Origin: Desulfosarcinaceae bacterium
GTDB lineage: Bacteria; Desulfobacterota; Desulfobacteria; Desulfobacterales; Desulfosarcinaceae
Assembly: GCA_030066015.1 (NCBI GenBank)
Contig: JASJCL010000012.1
Span: forward strand, 62,001-126,000
DNA length: 64,000 nucleotides
Direction: 5' to 3'
The notes below the pieces were generated by a model that was not told the DNA's origin, searched no databases, and saw nothing but the letters and a program-made list of their open reading frames with translations. The translations under genes and the position numbers were made by a program. Numbering within the stretch: the stretch's first letter is position 1; each line of letters opens with the position of its first letter. Below, in pieces: positions 8,662 to 17,099 of this stretch.

Positions 8662-9351
8662 GTGGATACCTCACGCCTGCGTGCCATTGCTCGCCTCAGC
8701 GGCTACACCCTTTGGCTTCCGGCGGAAGCAAAGGGGCTGACCGACGTGGATTTGACGATAAACGAAGGCGAGTTTTGGCAAATCGACACCACCAGCCCCG
8801 CCGAGGCACGTCTGCTTCTGCGGGCCATGGCAACCCTCGAGCGTCCCACCTCCGGCGACTATCATTACAAGGAGCAGCGCTTGGATTTCAGTGACTACCG
8901 CCATCTGCTCCCCATCAAGCGACGCATCGCCTACATCTCATCAGATGCGACCCTCGTCAGCAACCGCACCCTGCGGGAGAATCTGCTTCTGGGTCGCTTC
9001 TACCATGAAAACAGTCTGGAGATCCGCTTGGACGATCGCATTCGGATTCTCATCGACAGCTTCGCTCTGGCGGACAAGCTCGAAATACGGGCCGCTCAGC
9101 TCAGCCAGTTGGATCGACGCATCGCCATCTGTATCCGTGAAATCGCCAAGGAACCCGAGCTGCTGTTGCTCTATCGCCCTGAGGAGATGATCGATCACCA
9201 GCGCTTCGAACCCTTTGTCGACCACCTCGAGGCGGCATCTCGAGATACCATCGCCGGTCTGGTGTTCAGCTATGACCAGGCCTTCATCGAACGATTCACC
9301 AATCGCCGGTTGACCCTGCAAGAGGGCATCTTACGGGTGACCGAGGGATAA
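8662..9351 (+). CDS. Degenerate MlaF-like ABC protein lacking all catalytic motifs
   Basis: A 229-residue protein in the mlaF position, with the ABC ATPase layout but none of its active-site motifs. Where Walker A should be, after INEGEF, the sequence is WQIDTTSPAEARLLLRAM with no GxGK[ST]. The Q-loop position reads YISSDATLVSNRTLRENL. The signature LSGGQ is LSQLD. Walker B plus catalytic Glu reads LLLLYRPEE instead of LLLLDEP. The H-loop reads FSYDQ. The frame is open with normal codon use, so it is a maintained pseudo-ATPase rather than a decayed gene. GTG at 8662 is chosen because AGGAG lies 11 bases upstream; TTG at 8638, overlapping the mlaE stop, is the alternative. It could be a structural stator or regulatory subunit of MlaE. 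Confidence 0.75.
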   Translation: MDTSRLRAIARLSGYTLWLPAEAKGLTDVDLTINEGEFWQIDTTSPAEARLLLRAMATLERPTSGDYHYKEQRLDFSDYRHLLPIKRRIAYISSDATLVSNRTLRENLLLGRFYHENSLEIRLDDRIRILIDSFALADKLEIRAAQLSQLDRRIAICIREIAKEPELLLLYRPEEMIDHQRFEPFVDHLEAASRDTIAGLVFSYDQAFIERFTNRRLTLQEGILRVTEG

Positions 9352-9369
9352 GGGCAGGAATCCTCATCA

Positions 9370-10389
9370 ATGGAACTCGCCTTCAGTCGCATCGAAAAGC
9401 TGGTGGGCCTCTTTGTGGTGGGCATCACCATATTGCTGGTGTTCAGCATCATCATGATCGGTCGCGGCAAGGACTGGTTCGCCGATCATGTCATCTACTA
9501 CACGGTCTTCGACGAGAGTTACAACCTCAAGGTCGATGCCGCTGTGAAGTTGTTCAAGGCCGATATCGGGCGCGTGCGGGAGATCACCGTCTCAGAGGAC
9601 CGCGTACGCATCAAATTGGCCATCCTCGCCCGTTACCGATCACGGATCCGAACGGACACGGTGGCTGTCGTTGAGAGCCCCACCCTCATCGGCTCCGAAT
9701 ATATCTCCATCGTCCCCGGCAGCAGCGCGGCCCAACTTCTGGAGGAGAACGCCGAAATCCCGTCGGAGGCCCGCAAAAGCCTCGCGGACATCATGGCCGA
9801 ATTCGAAGTGGAGGAGACCGCCCGCAAGCTGGTGGAAGCGCTGCAAGACCTCTCCGAACTGGCCATCTTCCTCAAGGATCCGCAGGGACCCCTTATCTCG
9901 ACGCTCAACAATGTCAACGCCATTACCGCGAATGTGGCCGCCATCACCGCCGCGGTGGAGGGGGGCAGCGGTACCCTGGGTGAGTTGGTGGCCAGCCGGA
10001 CGCTCATGGCAAAAGTGGAAACACAGCTGGCACAGCTGGGCAGCATCCTCTCCGATCTCCGACAGGCCAGTGCCAAAACCCCCGTCACGCTGGACCTGGT
10101 CAACGACAACCTCCTTCAGTTGGCATCCGCCGGCCAAGCGCTTGGTTCGGGTATTGCGGAGATCCGCGCTGCGGTGGCCACGCTTCAGGTCAGCCTGGAC
10201 AATATCGCTGCGGGCAGCGATGACGTTCCCGAAATAACACGGACCTTCCGTATCGGCATCCAGGAGATCCGCGACGGCGTGGCCGACATCGACGAGGTGG
10301 TCCAGAGCCTTCAGAAGAACATCCTCATCCGCGGCAACCTGCCTGAGGTGCCCACGCCCGAGGTGCCCGACGCCGGGCTGCGGGAGTAG
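9370..10389 (+). CDS. mlaD: MlaD-type MCE-domain periplasmic lipid-binding protein
   Basis: A 339-residue membrane-anchored protein. One N-terminal helix (LVGLFVVGITILLVFSIIMI, residues about 11-30) anchors it. An MCE domain follows at about 38-115 (YYTVFDESYNLKVDAAVKLFKADIGRV... ESPTLIGSEYISIVPG), the beta-barrel unit that forms hexameric rings carrying lipid. The C-terminal 220 residues are helical and rich in Ala, Leu and Ser with heptad-like spacing, probably a coiled-coil needle or tunnel longer than in E. coli MlaD (183 residues). It closes the mlaE / pseudo-ATPase / mlaD operon, 18 bases after the previous stop. A direct role in outer-membrane lipid traffic is inferred from the family. 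Confidence 0.88.
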   Translation: MELAFSRIEKLVGLFVVGITILLVFSIIMIGRGKDWFADHVIYYTVFDESYNLKVDAAVKLFKADIGRVREITVSEDRVRIKLAILARYRSRIRTDTVAVVESPTLIGSEYISIVPGSSAAQLLEENAEIPSEARKSLADIMAEFEVEETARKLVEALQDLSELAIFLKDPQGPLISTLNNVNAITANVAAITAAVEGGSGTLGELVASRTLMAKVETQLAQLGSILSDLRQASAKTPVTLDLVNDNLLQLASAGQALGSGIAEIRAAVATLQVSLDNIAAGSDDVPEITRTFRIGIQEIRDGVADIDEVVQSLQKNILIRGNLPEVPTPEVPDAGLRE

Positions 10390-10545
10390 TCCGTCATCCA
10401 TGCACCCGCATATTCGGTGTGCCGCTGCGCCTGCAGCCGGCTGATGGGGCCGGGTTATTGCGATCAATATCGTAGCGACAGCCTACGGTGGTGAATTGGC
10501 TGGCCGTGAGGCGGCCGCACGGACATCTTTCTAGCCGAGCGGATT

Positions 10546-11397
10546 CTATCCTCTTCCGCCGCTCCACTTCAGTTTCGCCTTTAGCACATCGTAGTAATCC
10601 TGCCCTGGGAGGGTGATCATCTGGACTGGGACGGGCGCCTGCTCGACGACGATCTCGTCGCGGCGATCGATCTCCAGGCCGGTCTGACCATCCAGGGTCA
10701 ATTGGATATCTTCGCCGCTTTTGTGCGCCAGGCGCAGGGTGATGCGGACCGAATCCGGCAGGATGAGGGGCCGGTTGGTGAGGGTGAAGGGACAGATGGG
10801 TGCCAGCAGGAGGGCGGATACCGCCGGGTGCACAACAGGCCCACCGGCGGCCAATGCGTAGGCGGTGGACCCCGTTGGCGTGGCGATGATGAGACCGTCG
10901 GCACGATAGGTGGTGAGGTAGGTGCCGTCCACATGGGTATCGATGTCGGCCAGACGCGCCAGAACGCCGCGGTGGACCACCACGTCGTTGAGGACCGTTT
11001 CGCGAGCCCGTAAGCGTCCGCTGCGCAGAACTTTCACCGACAGCCGCATGCGCGAGGTCAGGGTGAACTCACCGGCCAGAATCCGGGCCGCGGTTTCGAA
11101 CACCTGCTCCTCGGTGGATTCGGCCAGAAAGCCCACCTCACCGAACTTGATACCCAGTATGGGCACCGACAGGTTGCCCAGCCAACGGACCGCGCTGAGA
11201 AAGGTGCCATCCCCGCCGAGAACGAAGACACAGAACAGATCCGAGGGGACCTCCTCCATCTGTTGATCGGCGGTCTTCTCCTTGTAGCCGCGTCGCGTGG
11301 AGACCCGAATCCCCTTGTCCGACAGCCAGGCAGCCAGGGCCTCGGCCGTTCTGAGCGCCTCTTCATCCGCTTTTACCACCAGACCAACATGCTTCAC
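10546..11397 (-). CDS. nadK: NAD kinase
   Basis: A 283-residue cytosolic enzyme that phosphorylates NAD to NADP using ATP or polyphosphate. The diagnostic motifs are GGDGTFL (residues 61-67, with the catalytic Asp) and [15 protein letters not shown] (173-187). The NE/D pair is in LNDVVVHRG near 137-144. The start is GTG at 11397 with GGAGGGTAGC just upstream, read on the minus strand. Length agrees with the family (about 290). It stands alone, convergent with mlaD and divergent from liv cluster 1. NAD salvage genes pncA and pncB lie 6 kb to the right, so NAD(P) supply is a minor local theme. Confidence 0.97.
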   Translation of the reverse strand: MKHVGLVVKADEEALRTAEALAAWLSDKGIRVSTRRGYKEKTADQQMEEVPSDLFCVFVLGGDGTFLSAVRWLGNLSVPILGIKFGEVGFLAESTEEQVFETAARILAGEFTLTSRMRLSVKVLRSGRLRARETVLNDVVVHRGVLARLADIDTHVDGTYLTTYRADGLIIATPTGSTAYALAAGGPVVHPAVSALLLAPICPFTLTNRPLILPDSVRITLRLAHKSGEDIQLTLDGQTGLEIDRRDEIVVEQAPVPVQMITLPGQDYYDVLKAKLKWSGGRG

Positions 11398-11608
11398 GCT
11401 ACCCTCCGCTCTGGTTGCGGTTGCATTGGATCACCCATTGGCCAACCGGCCGCCCACCGCCTCTGTAGCGAGCGTCCACCCATTTTTCAAGCACAACTAT
11501 CTTGCCAAGATCATGAGTCTATGCTCATAGGCGTTATGGGCCAGCTCTGTGTGCCCAAACCATCTGGAATTTCATGCGTATGCGTTCCTCGGAGAACCGA
11601 GGTTTAGC

Positions 11609-11638
11609 TTGACTCATCTTCGGGACCTGATCTATAAG
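11609..11638 (+). promoter_or_regulatory. Sigma-70 promoter of liv cluster 1
   Basis: TTGACT (11609-11614), 18-base spacer, TATAAG (11633-11638). Transcription should begin near 11645, about 120 bases before the binding-protein start, placing the 16-bp tandem repeats inside the 5' untranslated region. Confidence 0.6.
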
Positions 11639-11667
11639 TAACCGATTGTGGGCTGTGGGTAAACGGA

Positions 11668-11707
11668 GTTTACGGTGAACAAAGTTTACGGTGAACAAAG
11701 TTTACGG
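11668..11707 (+). repeat. 16-bp tandem repeat in the liv cluster 1 leader
   Basis: The unit GTTTACGGTGAACAAA occurs twice exactly (11668-11683 and 11684-11699). It then starts a third time and diverges after GTTTACGG (11700-11707). A GTTTACGG-like start AAACGGA precedes it. The copies lie downstream of the predicted transcription start. They could be repeated binding sites for a regulator or alternative pairing segments in the RNA. Confidence 0.75.
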
Positions 11708-11763
11708 CAAACGACGGTTTGCTTGCCAAAAGGTTACATCAACACGTTGAGCAAGGAGAGAGC

Positions 11764-12897
11764 ATGATGAAACTTCGTCTACACTGGGCTTTGGTAACGA
11801 CGATCGCGGCACTGTTTCTGATGATGACCGCCGCCGGCACGGCATTGGCTGCGGACACGATCAAACTGGGTGTCGCCGGCCCGCACAGCGGTGACTTGGC
11901 TTCCTACGGCATCCCCACCACCAAGGCGGCTGAGCTGGTGGTCAAAGACATCAACGCCAAAGGCGGCGTGCTGGGCAAACAGGTCGAACTCGTCGTCGAA
12001 GACGATGTCTGTAAGCCCGAAGTGGCCACCAACACGGCCACCAAGCTGGTCGGCGACGGGGTGCATGCCGTCCTGGGCCATATCTGCAGCGGGGCCACAA
12101 AGGCGGCCCTGGGGATCTACAAAGACGCCAAGGTCGTCGTCATGTCGCCGTCGGCCACCAACCCCGGCCTGACCCAGAGTGGCGACTACCCCAACTTTTT
12201 CCGCACCATCGCCTCCGATGACGCCCAGGCGCGGCTGGAGGTGGATTTCGCCCTGGATACGCTCAAGCTGAAGAAGATCGCCGTATTGCACGACAAGGGC
12301 GACTACGGCAAGGGGCTGGCCGAGTTCGCCAAGGGCTTTCTGGAAGAGGACCCGCGGGCCGAGGTGGTGCTGTACGAGGGGATCACCCCCGGCGCCGTGG
12401 ACTACTCCGCCGTGGTTCAGAAGATCAAGCGCACCAATGCTGAGGCGGTGATTTTTGGCGGCTACCATCCTGAGGCGGCCAAGATCGTCACCCAGATGCG
12501 CAAGAAGAAGATGGACACCATCTTCATCTCCGATGACGGCGTCAAAGACGACACCTTCATCAAGGTGGCCAAGCAGTATGCCGAGGGCGTCTACGCCACT
12601 GGTCCCAAAGATGTCTCCTCCAACCCCATGACCATCCAGGCCAAAAAGGACCATCAGGCCGCCTACGGCGAGGACCCGGGTGCCTTCTTCGACAACGCCT
12701 ATGCCGCTACCCTGGCCCTCCTCAACGCCATCGAACAGTCTGGTGGCACCGAATACGACGCCATGGTCAGCACCCTTCGCACCAAGGATGTGGAGACCAC
12801 CCTGGGCGCGATCCGCTTCGATGAACGCGGTGACGCCATCGGTGTCGGTTTCGCCATGTATCAGGTCAAAGATGGTCAGTATGTCGAAGTAAAATAA
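11764..12897 (+). CDS. livK: Branched-chain amino acid ABC transporter, periplasmic binding protein (cluster 1)
   Basis: A 377-residue periplasmic type-I binding protein of the LivJ/LivK family (Peripla_BP_6). Start 11764 is preferred to 11719 because AAGGAGAG precedes it and a clean Sec signal follows (MMKLRLHWALVTTIAALFLMM...LAADTIKLG, cleavage near residue 29). The mature N-terminus IKLGVAGPHSGDLASYG, the segment VVEDDVCKPEVATNTATKLV and the C-terminal TTLGAIRFDERGDAIG are typical. Branched-chain or other hydrophobic amino acids are the usual ligands; the exact one is not shown by sequence. It is the first gene of the operon and is separated from livH by a 14-bp terminator, which should give more binding protein than permease. 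Confidence 0.93.
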   Translation: MMKLRLHWALVTTIAALFLMMTAAGTALAADTIKLGVAGPHSGDLASYGIPTTKAAELVVKDINAKGGVLGKQVELVVEDDVCKPEVATNTATKLVGDGVHAVLGHICSGATKAALGIYKDAKVVVMSPSATNPGLTQSGDYPNFFRTIASDDAQARLEVDFALDTLKLKKIAVLHDKGDYGKGLAEFAKGFLEEDPRAEVVLYEGITPGAVDYSAVVQKIKRTNAEAVIFGGYHPEAAKIVTQMRKKKMDTIFISDDGVKDDTFIKVAKQYAEGVYATGPKDVSSNPMTIQAKKDHQAAYGEDPGAFFDNAYAATLALLNAIEQSGGTEYDAMVSTLRTKDVETTLGAIRFDERGDAIGVGFAMYQVKDGQYVEVK

Positions 12898-12917
12898 TCG
12901 CTCGATGTGCACCTTAC

Positions 12918-12957
12918 ACAGGGAACGGGCCGTTCAAGTGGCCTGTTCCCTGTTTTT
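12918..12957 (+). terminator. Rho-independent terminator/attenuator between livK and livH
   Basis: A 14-pair stem (12918-12931 with 12940-12953, outer arms ACAGGGAAC and GTTCCCTGT, one G-U pair) closes an 8-base loop and runs into TTTTTG. It lies 20 bases after the binding-protein stop and inside the cluster. Partial read-through into livHMGF is expected, because no better promoter is evident before livH. Confidence 0.85.
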
Positions 12958-12996
12958 GTATCACTGCGGCGAAGCCGCGATTAAGGGCCTCCGTAC

Positions 12997-13028
12997 GAGG
13001 CCTCACTTGAGGCCTCACTTGAGGCCTT
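12997..13028 (+). repeat. 12-bp tandem repeat upstream of livH
   Basis: GAGGCCTCACTT is present twice exactly (12997-13008, 13009-13020) and a third copy begins (GAGGCCTT, 13021-13028). Each unit contains the palindrome AGGCCT, so copies can pair with each other in RNA. Confidence 0.7.
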
Positions 13029-13292
13029 ATGCGATGGTTTCACGAGTGAAATCGCACAGCCGAAAATCGTGCGAATTCGCTTGTCAGGCGGGTAAAAAAT
13101 CCCCGGGCATATTCACGATTTTAGGTTCCACAAAAGCTGAGTCCAGGCCCATAAATTGCACAACCGAAAGCGGACCCGCCGTCGGTTGCGGAACCTTTCC
13201 CACCGGATGGACGCTAGATCGACCCCGTCCCGTAACAGCTGGCACACCTTGCCAGGTGCGGGGGATGAGCGGGCAAGGAGCCATGAACGTCA

Positions 13293-14201
13293 ATGGATAT
13301 CGAATATTTTTTTGAGCTCTTTCTGGGCGGCCTCACCCGCGGCAGCATCTACGCCCTCATCGCCCTCGGCTACACCATGGTGTACGGCATCATTCAACTG
13401 ATCAACTTCGCCCATGGTGAAATCTACATGATCGGTGCCTTCACCGCCCTGATCGTCTCCGGTGTACTGACCCTCATGGGCTGGCCCCAGCTGGCCATCC
13501 TGGCCATCGCCGCCCTGGCGGCCGTGATCTACTCGGCGGCCTACGGCTGGACCATGGAGAAGATTGCCTACAAGCCCCTTCGCGGCGCACCGCGCCTATC
13601 AGCCCTGATCAGCGCCATCGGCATGTCCCTCTTCCTGCAAAACTATGTGCTGCTGGCGCAGACCTCAGACTTCCTGCCCTTCCCCAGCCTCATCCCCGAC
13701 TTCGCCTTCATGGAGCCCATCTCCCACATCGTACGCTCCTCCGAACTGATCATCTATGTGGTCACCGCCGCTGTAATGGTGGGGCTGACCTTTCTGATCA
13801 AGTTCACCCGCATGGGCAAGGCGATGCGCGCCACGGCCCAGGACCGGGATATGGCCATGCTGGTGGGCGTGGACGTCAACAAAGTGATCTCCATGACCTT
13901 CGTTCTGGGGTCGGCCACGGCCGCCCTGGGGGGGGTCCTCATCGCCTCCCACATCGGCATGATCAATTTCTACATTGGCTTCATCGCCGGCATCAAAGCC
14001 TTCGTGGCCGCCGTACTGGGCGGCATTGGCAGCATGCCCGGTGCAGTTTTGGGAAGCCTCGTGCTGGGGTGGACGGAGAGTTTCTTCACCGGTTACATCA
14101 GCAGCGACTACGAGGATGTCTTCGCCTTCCTCTTCCTAGTATTGATCCTGATCTTTCGGCCGGCCGGCATCCTCGGAAAAGCGGATACGGATAAGGTGTA
14201 G
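13293..14201 (+). CDS. livH: Branched-chain amino acid ABC transporter permease LivH (cluster 1)
   Basis: A 302-residue inner-membrane permease with about eight hydrophobic segments. The LivH signatures are clear: GGLTRGSIYALIALGYTMVYGIIQLINFAHGEIYMIGAF at the N-terminus, MGKAMRATAQDRDMAMLVGVDVNKVI (ATPase contact loop near residue 175) and AAVLGGIGSMPGAVLGSLVLGW near 245. The start is chosen at 13293 because it gives the standard LivH N-terminus; AGGAG lies 13 bases upstream. A ten-codon frame (13283-13315) overlaps the start and could couple translation. It pairs with LivM to form the channel for the cluster's binding protein. Confidence 0.95.
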   Translation: MDIEYFFELFLGGLTRGSIYALIALGYTMVYGIIQLINFAHGEIYMIGAFTALIVSGVLTLMGWPQLAILAIAALAAVIYSAAYGWTMEKIAYKPLRGAPRLSALISAIGMSLFLQNYVLLAQTSDFLPFPSLIPDFAFMEPISHIVRSSELIIYVVTAAVMVGLTFLIKFTRMGKAMRATAQDRDMAMLVGVDVNKVISMTFVLGSATAALGGVLIASHIGMINFYIGFIAGIKAFVAAVLGGIGSMPGAVLGSLVLGWTESFFTGYISSDYEDVFAFLFLVLILIFRPAGILGKADTDKV

Positions 14202-14317
14202 CACGGTGGCGTGGAAATTCGGGATTGGCGCTTGAGTTGCGTCCAGCCCTCATCGCGGTACAAACGCCGCACGCCGGTGGCTGGCGGTGAAAACAACAGC
14301 GACGGAACGGTTCATCT

Positions 14318-15538
14318 ATGTTGAATGTACAAGAGCTAAAAAAATCGGTCCTCACCGCCATATGGTTCATGTTCCTGACCTTTCCCATTATGGTGATCAA
14401 GGTCAACACCATCAACCAGACGGTGGAGTGGCACTGGCTGCGCATGCTTTACGTGGGCGTGGGCGCCTTCGCGCTCTCATTCGTGTGGCGCTACCTGATC
14501 AAACGCAAAGAAGCGGGCACCCGTAAAGAGGTTGAGGAGGGCGAAGGCCGTGTGCTCCTCACCCAGCGCCTCCTTCAGGAACCGCGCCTGTTTCGCCCCA
14601 TCGTGGCGCTGCTCGCCCTTTTTCTGCTGATCTTTCCCTTTGTGTTCAGCATGTATCAGACCAACATCATGACCACGGCCCTGATTTACGTGGTGGTGGG
14701 GCTGGGGCTCAACATCGTGGTCGGTCTGGCCGGCCTCCTCGACCTGGGGTATGTGGCCTTCTACGCGGTGGGTGCCTATAGCTACGCCCTGCTCAACCTC
14801 CACTTCGGCCTGGGTTTCTGGACCGTCTTGCCCATCGGCGCTGGGTTGGCCTTCATCTGCGGAATCATCCTGGGCTTTCCCGTCCTGCGCCTCAGGGGCG
14901 ACTACCTGGCCATCGTGACGCTCGGATTCGGTGAGATCATCCGCCTGGTGCTGGAAAACTGGAACGCCTTTTCAAAAGGGCCCAGCGGCATCGCCAACAT
15001 CCCCCGCCCGGGCCTCTTCGGCCTCGACCTGAGCCTCCACCAGAGCCATATCTACATTTACTACCTGATGATCGCCATGGCGATCTTCACCATCTTTGCC
15101 GTCAAGCGCCTGCAGAACTCCCGCATCGGCCGGGCCTGGATCGCACTGCGCGAAGACGAGATCGCCTGCCAGGCGATGGGCATCGACAAGACCCGCACCA
15201 AGCTCAGCGCCTTCGCCCTGGGGGCCACCTGGGCCGGCATGGGCGGGGTGATGTTCGCCGCCAAGACCACCTTCATCAACCCGGCCAGCTTCACCATCTG
15301 GGAGTCGATCATCATCCTCTGCGTGGTGGTGCTGGGCGGCATGGGCTCCATTGTGGGCGTGGCCTGTGGGGCGGCCATCCTCATCCTCCTGCCCGAATAC
15401 CTGCGGGCTTTCAGCGAATACCGCATGCTCATCTTCGGCGTGGTCCTGGTGATGATGATGGTCTTTCGACCCGGCGGTTTCATCAGCGAAGTTCGCCAGA
15501 CATATGAATTCAAAGGGCTGAAACCCAGCAAAAATTAA
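14318..15538 (+). CDS. livM: Branched-chain amino acid ABC transporter permease LivM (cluster 1)
   Basis: A 406-residue inner-membrane permease, second channel subunit of the system. An N-terminal extension of about 110 residues with three hydrophobic segments precedes the core, as in many LivM proteins. The core shows YVVVGLGLNIVVGLAGLLDLGYVAFYAVGAYSYALL, the contact loop RIGRAWIALREDEIACQAMGID, and VVVLGGMGSIVGVACGAAI. It ends DRPGGF-like in FRPGGFISEVRQTY. It follows livH after 116 bases and precedes livG by 11 bases. The ribosome site is weak (GGAACGG). Confidence 0.95.
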   Translation: MLNVQELKKSVLTAIWFMFLTFPIMVIKVNTINQTVEWHWLRMLYVGVGAFALSFVWRYLIKRKEAGTRKEVEEGEGRVLLTQRLLQEPRLFRPIVALLALFLLIFPFVFSMYQTNIMTTALIYVVVGLGLNIVVGLAGLLDLGYVAFYAVGAYSYALLNLHFGLGFWTVLPIGAGLAFICGIILGFPVLRLRGDYLAIVTLGFGEIIRLVLENWNAFSKGPSGIANIPRPGLFGLDLSLHQSHIYIYYLMIAMAIFTIFAVKRLQNSRIGRAWIALREDEIACQAMGIDKTRTKLSAFALGATWAGMGGVMFAAKTTFINPASFTIWESIIILCVVVLGGMGSIVGVACGAAILILLPEYLRAFSEYRMLIFGVVLVMMMVFRPGGFISEVRQTYEFKGLKPSKN

Positions 15539-15549
15539 GCGGAATTGTT

Positions 15550-16338
15550 ATGGCTCCTATTCTCGACGTCACCCAATTGACCATGGATTTCGGCGGCCTG
15601 CGGGCCTTGGACAGCATCGATTTTCACATCAATGAAGGGGAGATCGTGGCCCTCATCGGCCCCAACGGTGCGGGAAAAACCACCTTCTTCAATTGCATCA
15701 CGGGCATCTACGCGCCCACCAGGGGGCAGGTCACTCTTCAGCGCCCGCGCGCGGAAACAGTGAACATCAAAGGCCTCAAACCCAACCAGGTGACCGAAGC
15801 CGGCATGGCGCGGACCTTTCAGAATATCCGCCTGTTCCAGAACATGACGGTCCTGGAGAACGTCATGATCGGGCGCCACTGCCGCCTCAAGGCCGGCATC
15901 CCCGGCGCCCTGCTGCGCAACCGGGCCACCATTGCCGAGGAGGAGCAGGTCATCGCCGACAGCTACCATATGCTCGAGAAGATCGGCCTCAGCCAGTACG
16001 TCAACGAATTCGCCAAAAATTTGCCCTATGGTGCCCAGCGACGCCTGGAGATCGCACGGGCCATGGCCACCGAGCCATTCATCCTCCTGCTGGACGAACC
16101 GGCCGCCGGCATGAATGCCCAGGAGACCCAGGAGTTGGACGACCTGATCATCCGTATCCGCGAAGAGGAAGGGATCTCCATTCTCCTCATCGAACATGAC
16201 ATGAAGCTGGTGATGAGCCTCTCCGACCGCATCTACGTGGTGGACTACGGCAAGAAGATCGCCGAGGGCAGCCCGGCGGAGATCAAGAACGACCCGGCGG
16301 TGATCAAGGCCTACCTGGGGGAGGAGATCGATGCTTAA
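15550..16338 (+). CDS. livG: Branched-chain amino acid ABC transporter ATP-binding protein LivG (cluster 1)
   Basis: A 262-residue cytoplasmic ATPase driving the LivHM channel. Walker A GPNGAGKTT is at residues 37-45, and the LivG-specific MARTFQNIRLFQNMTVLENVMIG Q-loop region follows. The signature-helix region NLPYGAQRRLEIARA, Walker B ILLLDEPAAGMN and the switch His in LIEHDMKLVM complete the fold. All catalytic residues are present. The C-terminal KNDPAVIKAYLG(E/D)E tail is typical of LivG. It overlaps livF by 8 bases, indicating translational coupling. Confidence 0.96.
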   Translation: MAPILDVTQLTMDFGGLRALDSIDFHINEGEIVALIGPNGAGKTTFFNCITGIYAPTRGQVTLQRPRAETVNIKGLKPNQVTEAGMARTFQNIRLFQNMTVLENVMIGRHCRLKAGIPGALLRNRATIAEEEQVIADSYHMLEKIGLSQYVNEFAKNLPYGAQRRLEIARAMATEPFILLLDEPAAGMNAQETQELDDLIIRIREEEGISILLIEHDMKLVMSLSDRIYVVDYGKKIAEGSPAEIKNDPAVIKAYLGEEIDA

Positions 16339-17038
16339 ACTCGACAATATCAAGACCTACTACGGCAACATCCAGGCCCTCAAAGGGGTCAGCCTGGAGA
16401 TCTCCGAGGGGGAGATCGTGACCCTCATCGGCGCCAACGGCGCCGGAAAGACCACGACCTTGATGAGTATCAGCGGCGTCGTGCCGCCCCGTTCGGGGGA
16501 GGTGTTGTTCGAGGAGAAGCCGATTCACCGCAAAGCGCCCAACGACATCGTCGCACTGGGAATTTGCCAGGTGCCCGAAGGCAGGCGCATCTTTCCCTAC
16601 CTTACCGTCACGGAGAATCTCGATATGGGGGCGTTCCTGCGAGACGATCCCGCGGAGGTCAAAGCGGATATGGAGTACACCTTCGAGCTCTTCCCCATCT
16701 TGGCGGAGCGGCGCAACCAGGCCGGCGGCACCCTGAGTGGCGGCGAACAGCAGATGCTGGCCATCTCGCGTGCCCTGATGTCCCGCCCGCGCCTCCTGCT
16801 GCTGGACGAGCCATCATTGGGACTGGCGCCCCTCGTCGTCAAGCGGATCTTCGAGATCATTCGAAAAATAAATGCGGAGAGCAATACCACCATCTTTTTG
16901 GTGGAGCAGAACGCCAATCTGGCCCTCAAGGTGGCCCATCGTGGCTATGTGATGGAGAACGGCAAGATCACCCTGACGGACACTGGAGCAAACTTGCTGG
17001 TCAACGAGGATGTGAAGAAAGCCTATCTGGGGATCTGA
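16331..17038 (+). CDS. livF: Branched-chain amino acid ABC transporter ATP-binding protein LivF (cluster 1)
   Basis: A 235-residue cytoplasmic ATPase, heterodimer partner of LivG. Walker A GANGAGKTT is at residues 34-42. The LivF hallmarks GICQVPEGRRIFPYLTVTENL, LSGGEQQMLAISRALMSRPRLLLLDEPSLGLAP and the switch region LVEQNANLAL follow, and the protein ends VKKAYLGI. The start codon lies within the last codons of livG (ATGC overlap). It is the last gene of cluster 1 and is followed within 26 bases by a strong hairpin terminator. Confidence 0.96.
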   Translation: MLKLDNIKTYYGNIQALKGVSLEISEGEIVTLIGANGAGKTTTLMSISGVVPPRSGEVLFEEKPIHRKAPNDIVALGICQVPEGRRIFPYLTVTENLDMGAFLRDDPAEVKADMEYTFELFPILAERRNQAGGTLSGGEQQMLAISRALMSRPRLLLLDEPSLGLAPLVVKRIFEIIRKINAESNTTIFLVEQNANLALKVAHRGYVMENGKITLTDTGANLLVNEDVKKAYLGI

Positions 17039-17063
17039 AACAGGCAATCCCGAGACTTCCCGA

Positions 17064-17099
17064 GGCCGCCCGCTGACAGCGCGGGCGGCCTTAATTATT
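17064..17099. terminator. Bidirectional terminator between livF and pncB
   Basis: Perfect 10-bp stem GGCCGCCCGC (17064-17073) with GCGGGCGGCC (17081-17090), a 7-base loop, then TTAATTATT. It ends the liv cluster; the pncB stop codon lies at 17098-17100, so it also falls just after the opposite-strand gene. Confidence 0.75.

Larger units (their letters stand above)
11398..11763. other. Divergent regulatory region between nadK and liv cluster 1
   Basis: These 366 bases contain the promoter at 11609-11638 and the tandem repeats at 11668-11707 that belong to the liv mRNA leader. The nadK-proximal half (11398-11600) shows no gene and no clear promoter pattern. Confidence 0.5.
12898..13292 (+). 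other. Long gap between livK and livH with repeats and hairpins
   Basis: This 395-base gap holds the terminator (12918-12957), a 12-bp tandem repeat (12997-13028) and a further hairpin whose arms are GCGATggTTTC and GAAATCGC near 13032-13056. A rightward frame through this region ending at 13315 has no recognisable protein and ends inside livH. No gene is called. A second promoter for livH may lie here, but I cannot place one with confidence. Confidence 0.5.

Noticed and set aside
12905-13315. 136-codon frame in the livK-livH gap
   Set aside because: It runs through a terminator hairpin and tandem repeats, has no recognisable protein, and overlaps livH.
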